Shown: positions 51,444 to 60,460, counted from the stretch's first letter. The stretch: 60,460 bases of DNA from Cupriavidus basilensis OR16 (GCF_000243095.1 NZ_AHJE01000037.1:1-60460), one strand, 5' to 3'. Notes: generated by a model not told the origin, from the letters alone. A program made the numbers and translations.

Positions 51444-53041
51444 GCGATACCCCCTTGCCCCGCGCCGACTCGGCCGATGTGGCCCTGCTGCTGGAGGGCA
51501 CCTTTCCGTATGTGAGCGGCGGGGTGTCGAGCTGGGTCAACCAGATGATCCGGGCCTTTCCGGAGGTCCGCTTCGCCATCGTCTTCATCGGCAGCCGCCG
51601 CGAAGATTACGGCGACATGGCCTACGCGCTGCCCGACAACGTCGTGCACCTGGAAACGCATTTTCTCTACGATTTCCCGCCGCCTCCGCTGGTACACGGC
51701 AGCGAAGGCGATCCCGTCGCCTTCGCCACCTCGGCGCAGCTGCACGAGGTGCTGCGCGAGCCTGGGCGCGAGCAAGAAGCCGGCGAGCTGATCCGCGAGC
51801 TGGTCCCTGAGCTCACCGACGGCGGCAGCCTGTCGGAAGACGCGTTCCTCTACAGCCGCAATGCGTGGCGGACCATCACCGAGCAGTACCGCCAGTACTG
51901 CACGGACCCGTCCTTCACGGATTACTTCTGGACCGTGCGCATCATGCACAAACCCTTGTGGCAGCTCGCGCGCATTGCCCAGGGGCTGATCCCGGCCCAG
52001 GTCTACCACACGGTGTCAACCGGCTATGCCGGCTTCCTCGGCGCCATGCTGCACTACCGCACCGGACGCCCCTTGCTGGTGTCCGAGCACGGCATCTACA
52101 CCAAGGAACGCAAGATCGACCTGTTCCAGAGCCAGTGGATTCGCGACAACCGCAACGTGTTCGAGCGCGACATCTCTCAGATCAGCTATTTCCGGGAGCT
52201 GTGGGTGCGCTTCTTTGAAACGCTGGGCCGTGTCTGCTACGACGCCGGCGACACCATTGTCGCGCTCTACGAAGGCAACCGCCTGCGCCAGGTCATGGAC
52301 GGTGCCCGCGCCGAGCGGACCCGCAACATTCCCAACGGCATCGACCTGCCGCGGCTGGCCGCGCTGCGCGCGCAGCGCGCCCCCGGCGTGCCGCCGGTAC
52401 TATGCCTGATCGGCCGTGTGGTGCCGATCAAGGACATCAAGACCTTTATCCGCGCCATGCTGACCGTGGTGCGGCAATACCCCGATGCCCAAGGCTGGAT
52501 CGCCGGCCCCGAGGACGAAGATCCGGAATACGCACGCGAATGCCGCAGCCTGGCCGAAAGCCTGGGCCTGGCCGGCAAGGTCAAGTTCCTGGGCTTCCAG
52601 CGCATCGATGAACTGCTGCCCAAGGTGGGCGTGCTGGTGCTCAGCTCCATCAGCGAGGCATTGCCGCTGGTGGTGCTGGAAGGCTTTGCCGCCGGCGTGC
52701 CGTGCGTGACCACCGATGTCGGCTCGTGCCGGCAACTGATCTTCGGCCTGCCCGGCGAGGATGCGGCGCTGGGCGCGGCGGGCGACGTGGTGCGCATCGC
52801 CGACCCGGCCGCGCTGGCCGAGAAGGCGATCGGCCTGCTGGGTTCGCCCGACGCTTGGCACGCCGCGCAGCAAGCCGGCATCCGGCGCGTGGAGCGGTAT
52901 TACACGCAGGAGATGATGGTGGGTAGCTACCGCGAGCTGTACACGCGCCTGATGGCGCAGCCACGGGTGGAATCGTCCGCCGGCGGATCCCCGGCCAAGG
53001 CGGCGCAGGCCGCGGGCTGCCCCATGAAGGGAGGTCGCTGA
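51440..53041 (+). CDS. pelF: PelF, cytosolic glycosyltransferase (GT4) for Pel polymer
   Basis: A 533-residue soluble glycosyltransferase from ATG 51440 (MSDTPLPRADSADVALLLEG); the ATGA overlap with pelE fixes the start. It has the GT-B N-domain signature EGTFPYVSGGVSSWVNQM and the C-domain CLIGRVVPIKDIKTF, IAGPEDEDPEYA and the nucleotide-sugar motif SISEALPLVVLE (E-x7-E). It uses UDP-sugars to extend the polymer. The C-terminal 25 residues (SSAGGSPAKAAQAAGC) are low-complexity. pelG starts one base after its stop. Confidence 0.95.
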   Translation: MSDTPLPRADSADVALLLEGTFPYVSGGVSSWVNQMIRAFPEVRFAIVFIGSRREDYGDMAYALPDNVVHLETHFLYDFPPPPLVHGSEGDPVAFATSAQLHEVLREPGREQEAGELIRELVPELTDGGSLSEDAFLYSRNAWRTITEQYRQYCTDPSFTDYFWTVRIMHKPLWQLARIAQGLIPAQVYHTVSTGYAGFLGAMLHYRTGRPLLVSEHGIYTKERKIDLFQSQWIRDNRNVFERDISQISYFRELWVRFFETLGRVCYDAGDTIVALYEGNRLRQVMDGARAERTRNIPNGIDLPRLAALRAQRAPGVPPVLCLIGRVVPIKDIKTFIRAMLTVVRQYPDAQGWIAGPEDEDPEYARECRSLAESLGLAGKVKFLGFQRIDELLPKVGVLVLSSISEALPLVVLEGFAAGVPCVTTDVGSCRQLIFGLPGEDAALGAAGDVVRIADPAALAEKAIGLLGSPDAWHAAQQAGIRRVERYYTQEMMVGSYRELYTRLMAQPRVESSAGGSPAKAAQAAGCPMKGGR

Positions 53042-53042
53042 A

Positions 53043-53908
53043 ATGGCGGGGATTGGATTCGAACTGCGCAAGATGCTGCGGCGGGACAACCTGTCCGGCA
53101 TGCTCGGCGCGTACGCCTATGCCGGTATCATCAGCTCCGGGCCGTGGGTGCTGTCGATCGTCGGGATCTTGCTGATTGGTGTGCTGAGCCTGCCGTTCGT
53201 GGTGCCGGGCAGCCTGGTGACGCAGTTCCAGGTCTCGGTGACCTACCTGATCGCGGTCAGCCTGATCCTGACCGGGCCGATGCAGCTGGCCTTTACCCGC
53301 TTTACTTCGGACCGCCTGTTCGAGAAGCGCGATGGCCTGGTGTTGTCGAACTACCACGCGGTGGCCCTGCTGGTCACGGCGCTCGCGGGCGCCATCGGCA
53401 TCGGCTGCGCGCTTTTTGCGTTCCCGGAGCAGTCGGTGCTGTACCGGCTGTTGATGACCGCGGGGTTCGTGGTCATGAGCAATATCTGGATCGCGGTGAT
53501 CTTCCTGACGAGCATGAAGCAGTACAAGGCCATCGTCTGGACCTTCCTGCTGGGCTATACGCTGACGGTGGTGGCGGCGCTGGTGTTGCGCGACTTTGAC
53601 CTGGAGGGGCTGCTGCTGGGGTTTGTCGCCGGCCAGATGTGCTTGCTGACGGCCATGGTGGTCTGCAGGTGGTGCTGCTCGGGGTGCTTAATATCTACTT
53701 CTACCTCGACCGCCGGCGGGAAGTGCTGCTGCTCAGCGGCTTGTTCGTGATGCTCAACCTGGCCTTCACGGCCGTGACGCTCCAATTGGGACCGGCCTGG
53801 TACGGCTACGGCTTCGCGGTATCGCTGTTGATCGTGGTGGCCCTGGCGATCTACCTGCTGGACCGCAAGCTGGACCGCCTCGAGTACGAAACGTACATGC
53901 TGCAGTAG
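53043..53908 (+). pseudogene. pelG: PelG, inner-membrane polymer export protein, internally deleted
   Basis: The N-terminal part from ATG 53043 (MAGIGFELRKMLRRDNLSG) is typical PelG through about residue 205, with five or six TM segments. At about 53660-53670 the sequence jumps directly to the C-terminal part: GLQVVLLGVLNIYFYLDRRR to LDRKLDRLEYETYMLQ in another frame, ending at 53908. PelG is normally about 456 residues, so roughly 165 residues (about 500 bp), including a large periplasmic/TM middle, are missing. The junction lies at CTGCAGGTGGTG, and the surrounding GGTGGT repeats are candidates for microhomology. The first frame stops at 53750. As drawn, this cannot be a working transporter. 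Confidence 0.9.
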
Positions 53909-54109
53909 AAGGCGCACGCGCCGGCCCTGTGGCCGGCGGTGCGATACCCTCCCGCGCCGGCCTTGGCGCGGCGACGCCTGATTCTGTACCATTCCCCCTT
54001 GCGTACCTGGTGCCCGGCCTGCCCGGGTTATTGCGCCTTTGCCTTCGCGGCGGCGCAGAAAGCGCGTGGTGGCATCTGGAAGAGAAGACGTGGCAAGCAA
54101 GAGGTAAGT

Positions 54110-54856
54110 ATGAGAATAGCTTCGGTGGAAGACGACAAGAGCCAGTCCGAGCTGATCCAGCAGATCCTGGTCTCGGCGGGCCACGAGTGCGAGTGCTTCG
54201 CCAGTGGCAGCACGTTCCTGCGGGCGCTGCGCGAGCAGACGTTCGACCTGCTGGTGGTGGATTGGCAACTGCCGGATACCAGCGGCCTGGAGGTAGTGAC
54301 CTGGGTGCGCCAGAACTCCGGGCGCAATCCCCCCATCCTGTTCCTGACCAGCCGCTCGCAGGAAGAGGACATCGTCGCCGGGCTGGGCGCGGGCGCCGAC
54401 GACTACATGATCAAGCCGATCCGCCGCGCCGAGCTGGCGGCGCGCGTGTCGGCGTTGCTGCGCCGCACGTATCCGCAGGCGCAGCAGGACAGTGCCTTGA
54501 TCCGGGTGGGCAACTACTGTGTCGATCCGCAGGCGCGCACCGTGACCGTCGGCGAGAACCGGGTGGAGATGTCGCCGCGCGAGTTCGACCTGGCGTTGTT
54601 CCTGTTCCGCAACCTCGGGCGCCTGGTGTCGCGCGAGGTGGTGGAACAAGCCGTGTGGGGCCGCGCCATCGGTGCCGGTTCGCGCACGCTCGACACCCAT
54701 ATCTCGCGGCTGCGGATCAAGCTGGCGTTGCGGCCCGAGAACGGCGTGCGCCTGACTTCCGTGTATTCGCACGGCTACCGCTTCGAAGCTGCGGGCGATG
54801 GAGATAAGCAGGATTCACTGGATTCACAGGATTTGCAGGACAAGCAGGAAGACTGA
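54110..54856 (+). CDS. Response regulator, OmpR/PhoB family
   Basis: A 248-residue protein from ATG 54110. Receiver domain: acidic pair VEDDKS, phospho-Asp in LLVVDWQLPD, Thr in LFLTSRS and Lys in MIKPIRRAE. The winged helix (PREFDLALFLFRNLGRLVSREV to DTHISRLRIKLAL) ends in a C-terminal tail rich in Asp/Gln/Lys. The frame is open further upstream, but only this ATG opens the receiver fold. It begins the RR/FecR/CHASE2-kinase trio, 202 bp after pelG, and is probably phosphorylated by the kinase at 56498. Confidence 0.94.
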   Translation: MRIASVEDDKSQSELIQQILVSAGHECECFASGSTFLRALREQTFDLLVVDWQLPDTSGLEVVTWVRQNSGRNPPILFLTSRSQEEDIVAGLGAGADDYMIKPIRRAELAARVSALLRRTYPQAQQDSALIRVGNYCVDPQARTVTVGENRVEMSPREFDLALFLFRNLGRLVSREVVEQAVWGRAIGAGSRTLDTHISRLRIKLALRPENGVRLTSVYSHGYRFEAAGDGDKQDSLDSQDLQDKQED

Positions 54857-54860
54857 GTTT

Positions 54861-56508
54861 ATGAAGCGGTTCGACATGGCAGCAGGCAGCAAGGCAGGCA
54901 TCGCAGCGCGTTCGCGTACGGCATGCACGATGGGTGCGATTGGTGTGATGAGGGTGGCCGCTACGATTGGCATGGCAGGATTGGTTGGCGTGCTTGGCGC
55001 CGCATGGTCCGCAAACGCCGCGGCGCAGCCCGCAGGCACCGAGGGCACCAACTTTATCTACCAGGTGCGCCCGGGCGATACGCTGATCGGCGTGGCGGAC
55101 CGCTTTATGGCCAATCCCGCCGGCTGGCATGAACTGCAGATACTGAACAAGGTGGCGGATCCTTACCGCCTGCCGCCCGGCATGCGCCTGCGGATCCCGC
55201 TGGCACGCATCCCGGTGACCGACGGCATGGCCCGCGTGGTCTTCGTAACGGGTCCGGCGCGCGCCGATGGCCGCGCGCTGCAGGCCGGCATGGAGCTGCG
55301 CGAAGGCGCCCGCATCGAAACCGGCGCTGGCGGCACCGTCACCATGGAACTGGGCGACGGCTCGCGCGTGACGTTGCCGCCAGCGACCACCATGGAAGTC
55401 AAGCGGCTGCGCGCATTCGCCCGCACAGGCCTGACCGACGCCGTGATCGGCATCGGCCAGGGCGAGGTGGAGTCCCGCGTGGCGCCGCGCGGCACCGGCG
55501 TGGGGCGCTTCGAGATCCGTACCCCGTCGCTGGTGACCGGCGTGCGCGGCACGCGCTTTCGCGCGGGCACCGAGGACGGCGCCAGCCAGAGCGCCGTCCT
55601 CGAAGGCCAGGTGCAGGCCCGCTCGCGCCGCGGCCAGCAAGCGGTGGTGAATGCCGGCTACGGCGTCAGCGCATCGGCCACGGGTGCCCTGGCGCGGCCC
55701 GCCGCGCTGCTGCCGGCGCCGGTGCTGGTGCCGCTGCCTGGTCCGCTGCTGGCAAGCCATGCCACCGTACGCTGGGGGCCGGTGGCAAAGGCCGCCAGCT
55801 ACCGCGTGGTGGTTTCACGCGATGCGGCCCAGACGGAGCTGCTGTCCTCCCAGGCCGTGGACGGCACGCAGGCCGCGCTGCAAGACCTGCCCGAGGGCGA
55901 ACTGTACGTGGGCGTAAGCGCGCTCGATCGCCTACGGCGAGACGCCGATGTTCACCTGGGCCGAAGTGGACAGCGCGGCGCAATATGAATTCGAGGTGGC
56001 GGCCAACGCGGACTTCACGCAAGGCGTCATGCAGGCGCGCGGCACGGCGCCCTCGGACAGCCAGGCGCTTGCGCCCGGCCGCTGGTGGTGGCGTGTGCGC
56101 TCGGTCGACGCCGCTGGGCAGCCCGGCCCCTGGAGCGAGCCGGTGGCGTTCGCGCTGGAGCCGTCGCCGCCGCAGCCGCGCCTGGAAGACGATGGCGGAG
56201 ATACCCTGGGGCTCGCATGGCCGGCCGACGGCGGAGCCAGCGCTAACGGCGCGGCGCAAGCCTACCGCGTGCAGATGGCATCCGACGACGCCTTTACGCA
56301 GATCGTGGCGGACGTCAGCACCCAGACCAATTCGGCCCGCCTGCCGCGGCCCGGCAGCGGCACGTATTTTGTGCGGGTGGCTCGCCAGGATCCGGCCCGT
56401 GAGCCGCATTTCTCAGCGCCCCAGCGTATCGAGGTGATGCAGTACGTACGCGACTCGCAAGGTCAGCCCGTGAGCGCCGGCTCACGCTGGCTCAATCGTG
56501 CCAACTAG
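54861..56508 (+). pseudogene. LysM plus FecR-domain exported protein, frameshifted
   Basis: ATG 54861 starts a signal peptide (ATIGMAGLVGVLGAAWSANA), a LysM peptidoglycan-binding repeat (YQVRPGDTLIGVADRFMANP) and a FecR domain (ARVVFVTGPARADG to TGVRGTRFRAG). The C-terminal half is fibronectin-like (SAAQYEFEVAANADF; ARLPRPGSGTYFVRVA). At 55929 one base is in excess (GAT C GCC TAC GGC): the first frame stops at 55988, the other continues AYGETPMFTWAEVD to 56508. Two missing bases would explain it equally well. Proteins of this design are found beside CHASE2 kinases and probably give them cell-wall input (inference). It starts 4 bp after the response regulator. Confidence 0.85.
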
Positions 56509-58915
56509 CCTGGCGCGACTCGCAGCGCGCGCACGCGCGCTGCGCCGGGCGCCCGGCCGCATGATGGCTGGCTACCAGCGCCGTACGCTGGTCGAATGGA
56601 GCGTGTTGACGGCCGCCGTGCTGGCGTTGGTGGCCGCGTGCGCCGTGCTGGGCTGGAGCGAACGCGCCGACAAGGCGGTCTACGACCTGTCGGTCGCGGC
56701 CCAGCATCACGCGCCCGGCGACGAGATCGTGATCGTTACCATCGACGACCCCAGCATCTCCGCCATTGGCCGCTGGCCCTGGCGGCGCCGGGTGCTGGCC
56801 GACCTGATCGACCGCATCGCCGCCGACGCGCCTCGCGTGATCGGGGTCGACGTGATTCTCTCCGAGCCCGACACCTTGCATCCCGAGGACGACCGCACGC
56901 TGGCAGGCAGCATGGCGCGTGCTGGCAACGTCGTGTTGCCCGCGCTGGCCGAAGCGGGGCAGGACGGCTTGCTGGTGCGCTATCCGCTGACAGGCCTGGG
57001 CAGCGAGGTGGGGCATATCAATATCGCGGTGGACCTCGACGGCATTGCCCGCCAGGTGTTCCTGCAGGAGGGGCTGCCGGGCCGCCAGCTCGATCATTTC
57101 TCGGCCGCGATGGTCGGCTTCGGCAAGCCGCCGCGCCCGGTCTCCGCCTACCGGCACGACGGTCCCGCGGATGACCGTGGCACCGCCGATGGCTGGACCC
57201 GGGACTACCGGTTGCGCATTCCGTTTGCCGGGCCGCCGGGGACGTTCCCGCAGGTCTCGGTGCTCGACGTGCTCGGCGGCACGTTGCCACGCGATTTCTT
57301 CCGCGGCAAGTCGGTGCTGGTAGGCGCCACCGCGAGCGGGCTGGGCGACGTGTTTCCCACACCGGTATCGCGCAACGGCCACGGCATGAGCGGCGTGGAA
57401 ATCATCGCCAACGCCATGCAGACGCTGCAGCGCGATGCGGCCATCGTCACCCTGCCGGCGCCCTGGTTCTGGCTGTGCACGCTGCTGCCTGTGTTGCTGG
57501 CGAGCCTGGCGTCGCTGATGCTGACGCCGCGCAACGCGCTGCTGGTCACCGTGGTGCTGCTGGCCGGCACGCTGGCCGCCAGCCTGCTGCTGGTGGTGTT
57601 TGGCCGCTTCTGGTTCGCCCCGGCCAGCGCCGTGCTGGGTTGCAGCCTGCTCTACCCGCTGTGGAGCTGGCGGCGCCAGGAAGCGGCGCTGCAGTTCCTC
57701 ACCGACGAGCTCGCGCAGCTCGAGCAAGAGCCCGGCCTGTTGGCCATGCCCGCCGGCGCGGGCGAATCGGGCCGTAACCTCGATACCCGCATGCGTGCGG
57801 TCTACCGCATGACCACGCGCCTGCGCGACTTGCGGCAATTCCTGGCGGACGGGCTCGAGGGCCTGCCCGAAGCCACGGTGATCTGCGATCCCGGCGGCCG
57901 CGTACTGCTGGCCAACCGGCGCGGCCTGCTGCTGGCGCCGCGCACGCTCGGGTCGCTGGCCGATATGAACGCACCGCGCCCCGGCATTCGCGAACTGATC
58001 AACGAAGTATTCGTCCAGCCCAAGGCCGGGCTGGACTATTGGGACCAGCTGCGCAGCGTCTATGCCGAGGGCGAGGCCGACGCCGACGCCGCACACCCGG
58101 TGCAGGCCCCGCCCGGGGTGGAGCTCGAAGCGCGCGACGAACACCCGATGCTGCTGCGCGGCGCGCCGCTGCGCAGCGACACCGGCGGTGTCGCCGGCCT
58201 GATCGTCAGCGTCATCGATATCACCCAGGTGCGCATGGCCGAGCGGCGCCGTGAGGAATCCTTGCGCTTCATCTCGCACGACATGCGATCCCCGCAGTCC
58301 TCCATCCTGGCCCTGATCGACCTGCAGAACGAGCCTGGCCGGGCGCTGCCGGAGGCAGCCCTGCTGGCCCGCATCGGCGATCACGCCAACCGCACGCTGG
58401 AACTCGCGGACGACTTTATCCGGCTGGCCCGTGCGGAAGCGACGCACCTTCACTTCATCAAGGTCGACCTGGCCGGTGTGGTGCTGGACGCCACCGACGA
58501 ACTATGGGCGCTGGCCAGCGCCGCTCGGATCGAGCTGAAGGTGGAAGTCGACGTGGAAGAGGACCAGTCGCAGCTCCTGGCCGAGCCGGTGTTGCTGGTG
58601 CGGGCGATTGCCAACCTGGTGAGCAATGCCATCAAGTTCAGCCCGCCGCAAACCACCGTGACAGTGCGCCTGTATCGCATGCCGCAGGGGCTGGCGATCG
58701 ATGTGACGGACCAGGGCCGGGGCATCGCCGAGGAAGACCAGGGCCGCCTGTTCCAGCCCTTCGCGCGCCTGCGCGACACCGAGCAGGATGCACCCGCCGG
58801 CAGCGGGTTGGGGTTGGTGTTCGTCAAGACGGTGGTGGAGCGTCACGGCGGAGAGATCAAGGTGACCAGCGCCGCGGGTGCCGGCGCCACCTTCACGATC
58901 TTCCTGCCCTGTTGA
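56498..58915 (+). CDS. CHASE2-domain sensor histidine kinase
   Basis: An 805-residue membrane kinase with GTG start at 56498, overlapping the FecR-protein stop by 11 bp. Domains in order: TM1 (VLTAAVLALVAACAVLG), periplasmic CHASE2 domain (about 60-330, with DEIVIVTIDDPSISAIGRWP and VIGVDVILSEPD), three TM segments around residues 320-390, a PAS-like region (TVICDPGGRVLLANR), HisKA with phospho-His in RFISHDMRSPQSS, and HATPase with N box NLVSNAIKFSPP, G1 DQGRGIAEED and G2 GSGLGLVF. Complete. The signal is unknown; the outer part and the FecR/LysM partner suggest an envelope cue. Confidence 0.94.
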   Translation: MPTSLARLAARARALRRAPGRMMAGYQRRTLVEWSVLTAAVLALVAACAVLGWSERADKAVYDLSVAAQHHAPGDEIVIVTIDDPSISAIGRWPWRRRVLADLIDRIAADAPRVIGVDVILSEPDTLHPEDDRTLAGSMARAGNVVLPALAEAGQDGLLVRYPLTGLGSEVGHINIAVDLDGIARQVFLQEGLPGRQLDHFSAAMVGFGKPPRPVSAYRHDGPADDRGTADGWTRDYRLRIPFAGPPGTFPQVSVLDVLGGTLPRDFFRGKSVLVGATASGLGDVFPTPVSRNGHGMSGVEIIANAMQTLQRDAAIVTLPAPWFWLCTLLPVLLASLASLMLTPRNALLVTVVLLAGTLAASLLLVVFGRFWFAPASAVLGCSLLYPLWSWRRQEAALQFLTDELAQLEQEPGLLAMPAGAGESGRNLDTRMRAVYRMTTRLRDLRQFLADGLEGLPEATVICDPGGRVLLANRRGLLLAPRTLGSLADMNAPRPGIRELINEVFVQPKAGLDYWDQLRSVYAEGEADADAAHPVQAPPGVELEARDEHPMLLRGAPLRSDTGGVAGLIVSVIDITQVRMAERRREESLRFISHDMRSPQSSILALIDLQNEPGRALPEAALLARIGDHANRTLELADDFIRLARAEATHLHFIKVDLAGVVLDATDELWALASAARIELKVEVDVEEDQSQLLAEPVLLVRAIANLVSNAIKFSPPQTTVTVRLYRMPQGLAIDVTDQGRGIAEEDQGRLFQPFARLRDTEQDAPAGSGLGLVFVKTVVERHGGEIKVTSAAGAGATFTIFLPC

Positions 58916-58930
58916 TCCGCTCGCTGGCGC

Positions 58931-59155
58931 TCAGCGCGATGCGCGCGTGGCCGCTGTTTGTTCAGCGTGGCCCGCGGTGGCGGTAGCCGTGGCGCGGCTG
59001 TCCATCTGGCGAACCTTGCGCGCCGCGCGCTGCTCGTTGCCGTCCTGCAGCGTCACGCACAGCACGGTGACGAGTGCGAACGCCACCATGCAAAGCGCGA
59101 GGTAGCCCAGCAACCTGTACCGTTCGGATCCGGATCCCATATCTAAGCTCGCCAT
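58931..59155 (-). CDS. Small single-pass membrane protein, hypothetical
   Basis: A 74-residue product from ATG 59155. One hydrophobic segment (LLGYLALCMVAFALVTVLCV) lies at residues about 15-35, followed by a polar tail with RAARKVRQMD and an Ala/Thr-rich end. No family recognised and only a weak ribosome-binding site. It is convergent with the kinase gene. Confidence 0.5.
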   Translation of the reverse strand: MASLDMGSGSERYRLLGYLALCMVAFALVTVLCVTLQDGNEQRAARKVRQMDSRATATATAGHAEQTAATRASR

Positions 59156-59369
59156 GAATAGCGCAGCATTCTAGGGCGAGGCCGCGTCGGCTATTGTCAA
59201 CAAATGCAAGGACGCTTGCCAGGGGCTGCCGGGCGCTGCTGCGCCGCGCATCGACGCTCGCCTGGCCCAGCGATACAATCATCGCGCAGTGCTTGCACAA
59301 GAGCCCTTGCGCGCCGGGCCAAGCCAACCCGCCGCCGATGGTGTCAATCGCCCCAACAGGCTGCCACCG

Positions 59370-60338
59370 ATGCACAGCAACACCGAGCCCCTCGACACGG
59401 GCGCCAGCGGGCGCCCGGTACGCCACCTGGTTGCCACCGAGGCCGCCATGGCGGCCGGGGGCCTGGACGGCTGGCAGAAGCGCTACCCGCAGCTCACGCC
59501 CGGCCAATTCCTGGCGGAAGTGCAGCAGGCTACCTATGGCGACGTCCACGTCTTCCGCGAACGCACCAACCAGGCGTTGCTGGAAGAAGGCGAGGCGCGG
59601 CGCGGCTATCTTTCCATTGCCTTGCCCCACCGCGAGTGTGCCGATGGCTGGTTCTCCGGCTACCGGATGAGCGGCGACACCGTGCTGCGCGCCGGCAACG
59701 GCCAGCCACTGGCCATGCGCACCCCGCCCTCGCTGGACCTGCTCGGCGTGACGTTGCCGCTGCCCGCGTTGCAACGCGTGATGGAGCGCGAGGGGGTACC
59801 GGAGTTGATCACGCGCTTGCAGCCGGCCACGGAGGTGCGGCGCGCCGCATCCGAGGATTTCCGGGCGGCGATGCTGGCCGTGCTGGCCGCGTCAGCCATG
59901 CAGAGCGAAGTGTTCAACCAGCGCTTTGTCGAGAGCGCCATGCGGGATGCGCTGCTGATGGCGGTGGTGTCCACGCTGACGCATGACATTGGGGATGCCC
60001 TGCTGCCTACGCCGCCTGCGCGGCGGCGGCTGGTCGCGCAGGCGTATGAAATGGTGCGCGCCGCGCCCGAGGCGCCCTGGAGTGTTCTGGCTTTGTGTGA
60101 ACGGCTTGGGGTTTCGCGGCGAACGCTGCAATACAGTTTCAATGAGGTTACCGGGTTGGCACCGTTGGAGTTTGTCCGGGCCTTGCGGATGAATGGGGTG
60201 AGGCGGGCATTGGGCGAGCGGCAGGAGCCGGTGGGAGTGGTGGCTGCGCGGTGGGGGTTTAATCATTTGCCGCGGTTTGCGGCACAGTATCGGGTGTTTT
60301 TTGGGGAGTTGCCGTCGGAGACTGTTGGGAGGGGGTGA
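59370..60338 (+). CDS. AraC-family transcriptional regulator
   Basis: A 322-residue regulator from ATG 59370 (MHSNTEPLDTGASG). The N-terminal 200 residues form a cupin-like sensing part (YGDVHVFRERTNQALLEEGE) of the group that includes EutR-like proteins. The C-terminal HTH pair is WSVLALCERLGVSRRTLQYSF and VGVVAARWGFNHLPRFAAQYR. A TACAAT at 59273-59278 is a possible -10. Target genes are not evident; the neighbours to the right lie outside the window. Confidence 0.9.
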   Translation: MHSNTEPLDTGASGRPVRHLVATEAAMAAGGLDGWQKRYPQLTPGQFLAEVQQATYGDVHVFRERTNQALLEEGEARRGYLSIALPHRECADGWFSGYRMSGDTVLRAGNGQPLAMRTPPSLDLLGVTLPLPALQRVMEREGVPELITRLQPATEVRRAASEDFRAAMLAVLAASAMQSEVFNQRFVESAMRDALLMAVVSTLTHDIGDALLPTPPARRRLVAQAYEMVRAAPEAPWSVLALCERLGVSRRTLQYSFNEVTGLAPLEFVRALRMNGVRRALGERQEPVGVVAARWGFNHLPRFAAQYRVFFGELPSETVGRG

Positions 60339-60400
60339 CTGCAACTGCAACTGCAACTGCAACTGCAACTGCAACTGCAACTGCAACTGCAACTGCAACT
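60338..60400. repeat. Hexanucleotide simple repeat (ACTGCA) x about 10.5
   Basis: Perfect ACTGCA units run from 60338, the last base of the AraC stop codon, to 60400. After it the sequence degrades into related GGCAACTTCAACGGC-type stretches to the window end at 60460, which holds nothing else I can support. Length may vary by slippage, but in an intergenic position it changes no frame seen here. Confidence 0.9.
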
Positions 60401-60460
60401 TCAGCTTCAACGGCTTAACGTCAAGGGCAACTTCAACGGCAGTTTCACCACCCCTGCGGG

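Noticed and set aside
60338..60400. CRISPR array
   Set aside because: The unit is six bases without spacers; it is a simple sequence repeat.
59892..60410. Minus-strand frame starting with a poly-(Leu-Gln) stretch
   Set aside because: The LQ run is only the translation of the ACTGCA array, and the rest is antisense to the AraC gene.

Overview
The window is GC-rich with densely packed genes and looks like a chromosome segment of a beta-proteobacterium of the order Burkholderiales, most likely Cupriavidus or a close Ralstonia relative. The grounds are inferential: a DUF746 protein, a Bug/TctC binding protein, a catB-catC-pcaD catechol cluster, pobA with an AAHS transporter, an HME-type RND pump and a pelABCDEFG cluster. 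There are no rRNA genes, CRISPR arrays, insertion sequences or phage genes. The only RNA genes seen are tRNA-Asp and tRNA-Glu.

Layout. 1-6.7 kb: a branched-chain-amino-acid-type ABC operon (binding protein, LivH, LivM, LivG, LivF) with a short-chain dehydrogenase translationally coupled behind it, all on the minus strand, and a divergent FadR-type GntR regulator. Three similar operator boxes lie between them. 7.4-11.8 kb: LysR regulator (CatR/CatM type), divergent catB, catC, a Bug-type binding protein and pcaD, i.e. the muconate branch of the beta-ketoadipate pathway. 12-16.5 kb: a DUF3047 protein, a lipoprotein with a cNMP-binding-like fold, two short-chain dehydrogenases, their LysR neighbour and a tiny secreted protein. 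16.5-22.7 kb: a tripartite RND efflux system preceded by an AT-richer control region with two perfect palindromes. 22.7-29.2 kb: DUF746 protein, a response regulator/histidine kinase pair, an MFS transporter, an asparaginase and a GntR regulator. The last four are each frameshifted. 29.2-38 kb: tRNAs, an exported repeat protein, a YdjM-like membrane protein, an AAHS transporter with pobA, and an M14 peptidase. 38-60 kb: cysK, a diguanylate cyclase, divergent pelA-G, then a response regulator / LysM-FecR protein / CHASE2 histidine kinase module and an AraC regulator.

How it fits together. The pob and cat genes cover 4-hydroxybenzoate and catechol breakdown. A membrane GGEEF diguanylate cyclase with an intact inhibitory site sits beside pel, whose PelD has a c-di-GMP-type RxxD site, so the right-hand third looks like a biofilm exopolysaccharide locus with its own second-messenger input and a possible envelope-sensing two-component module.

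The striking global feature is the number of indels. There are six perfect or near-perfect tandem duplications of 13-23 bp (in livH, pcaD, the outer-membrane efflux gene, an intergenic region, the tRNA-Asp 3' end and the left-edge dehydrogenase). There are six apparent single-base frameshifts, an in-frame shortening of one dehydrogenase, and a large internal deletion in pelG. Two of the +1 shifts fall in the same 9-mer. From sequence alone I cannot tell whether this is assembly or sequencing error or a real mutational signature. It means that eight genes (the left-edge dehydrogenase, histidine kinase, MFS, asparaginase, second GntR, pelB, pelG, FecR) appear broken here.
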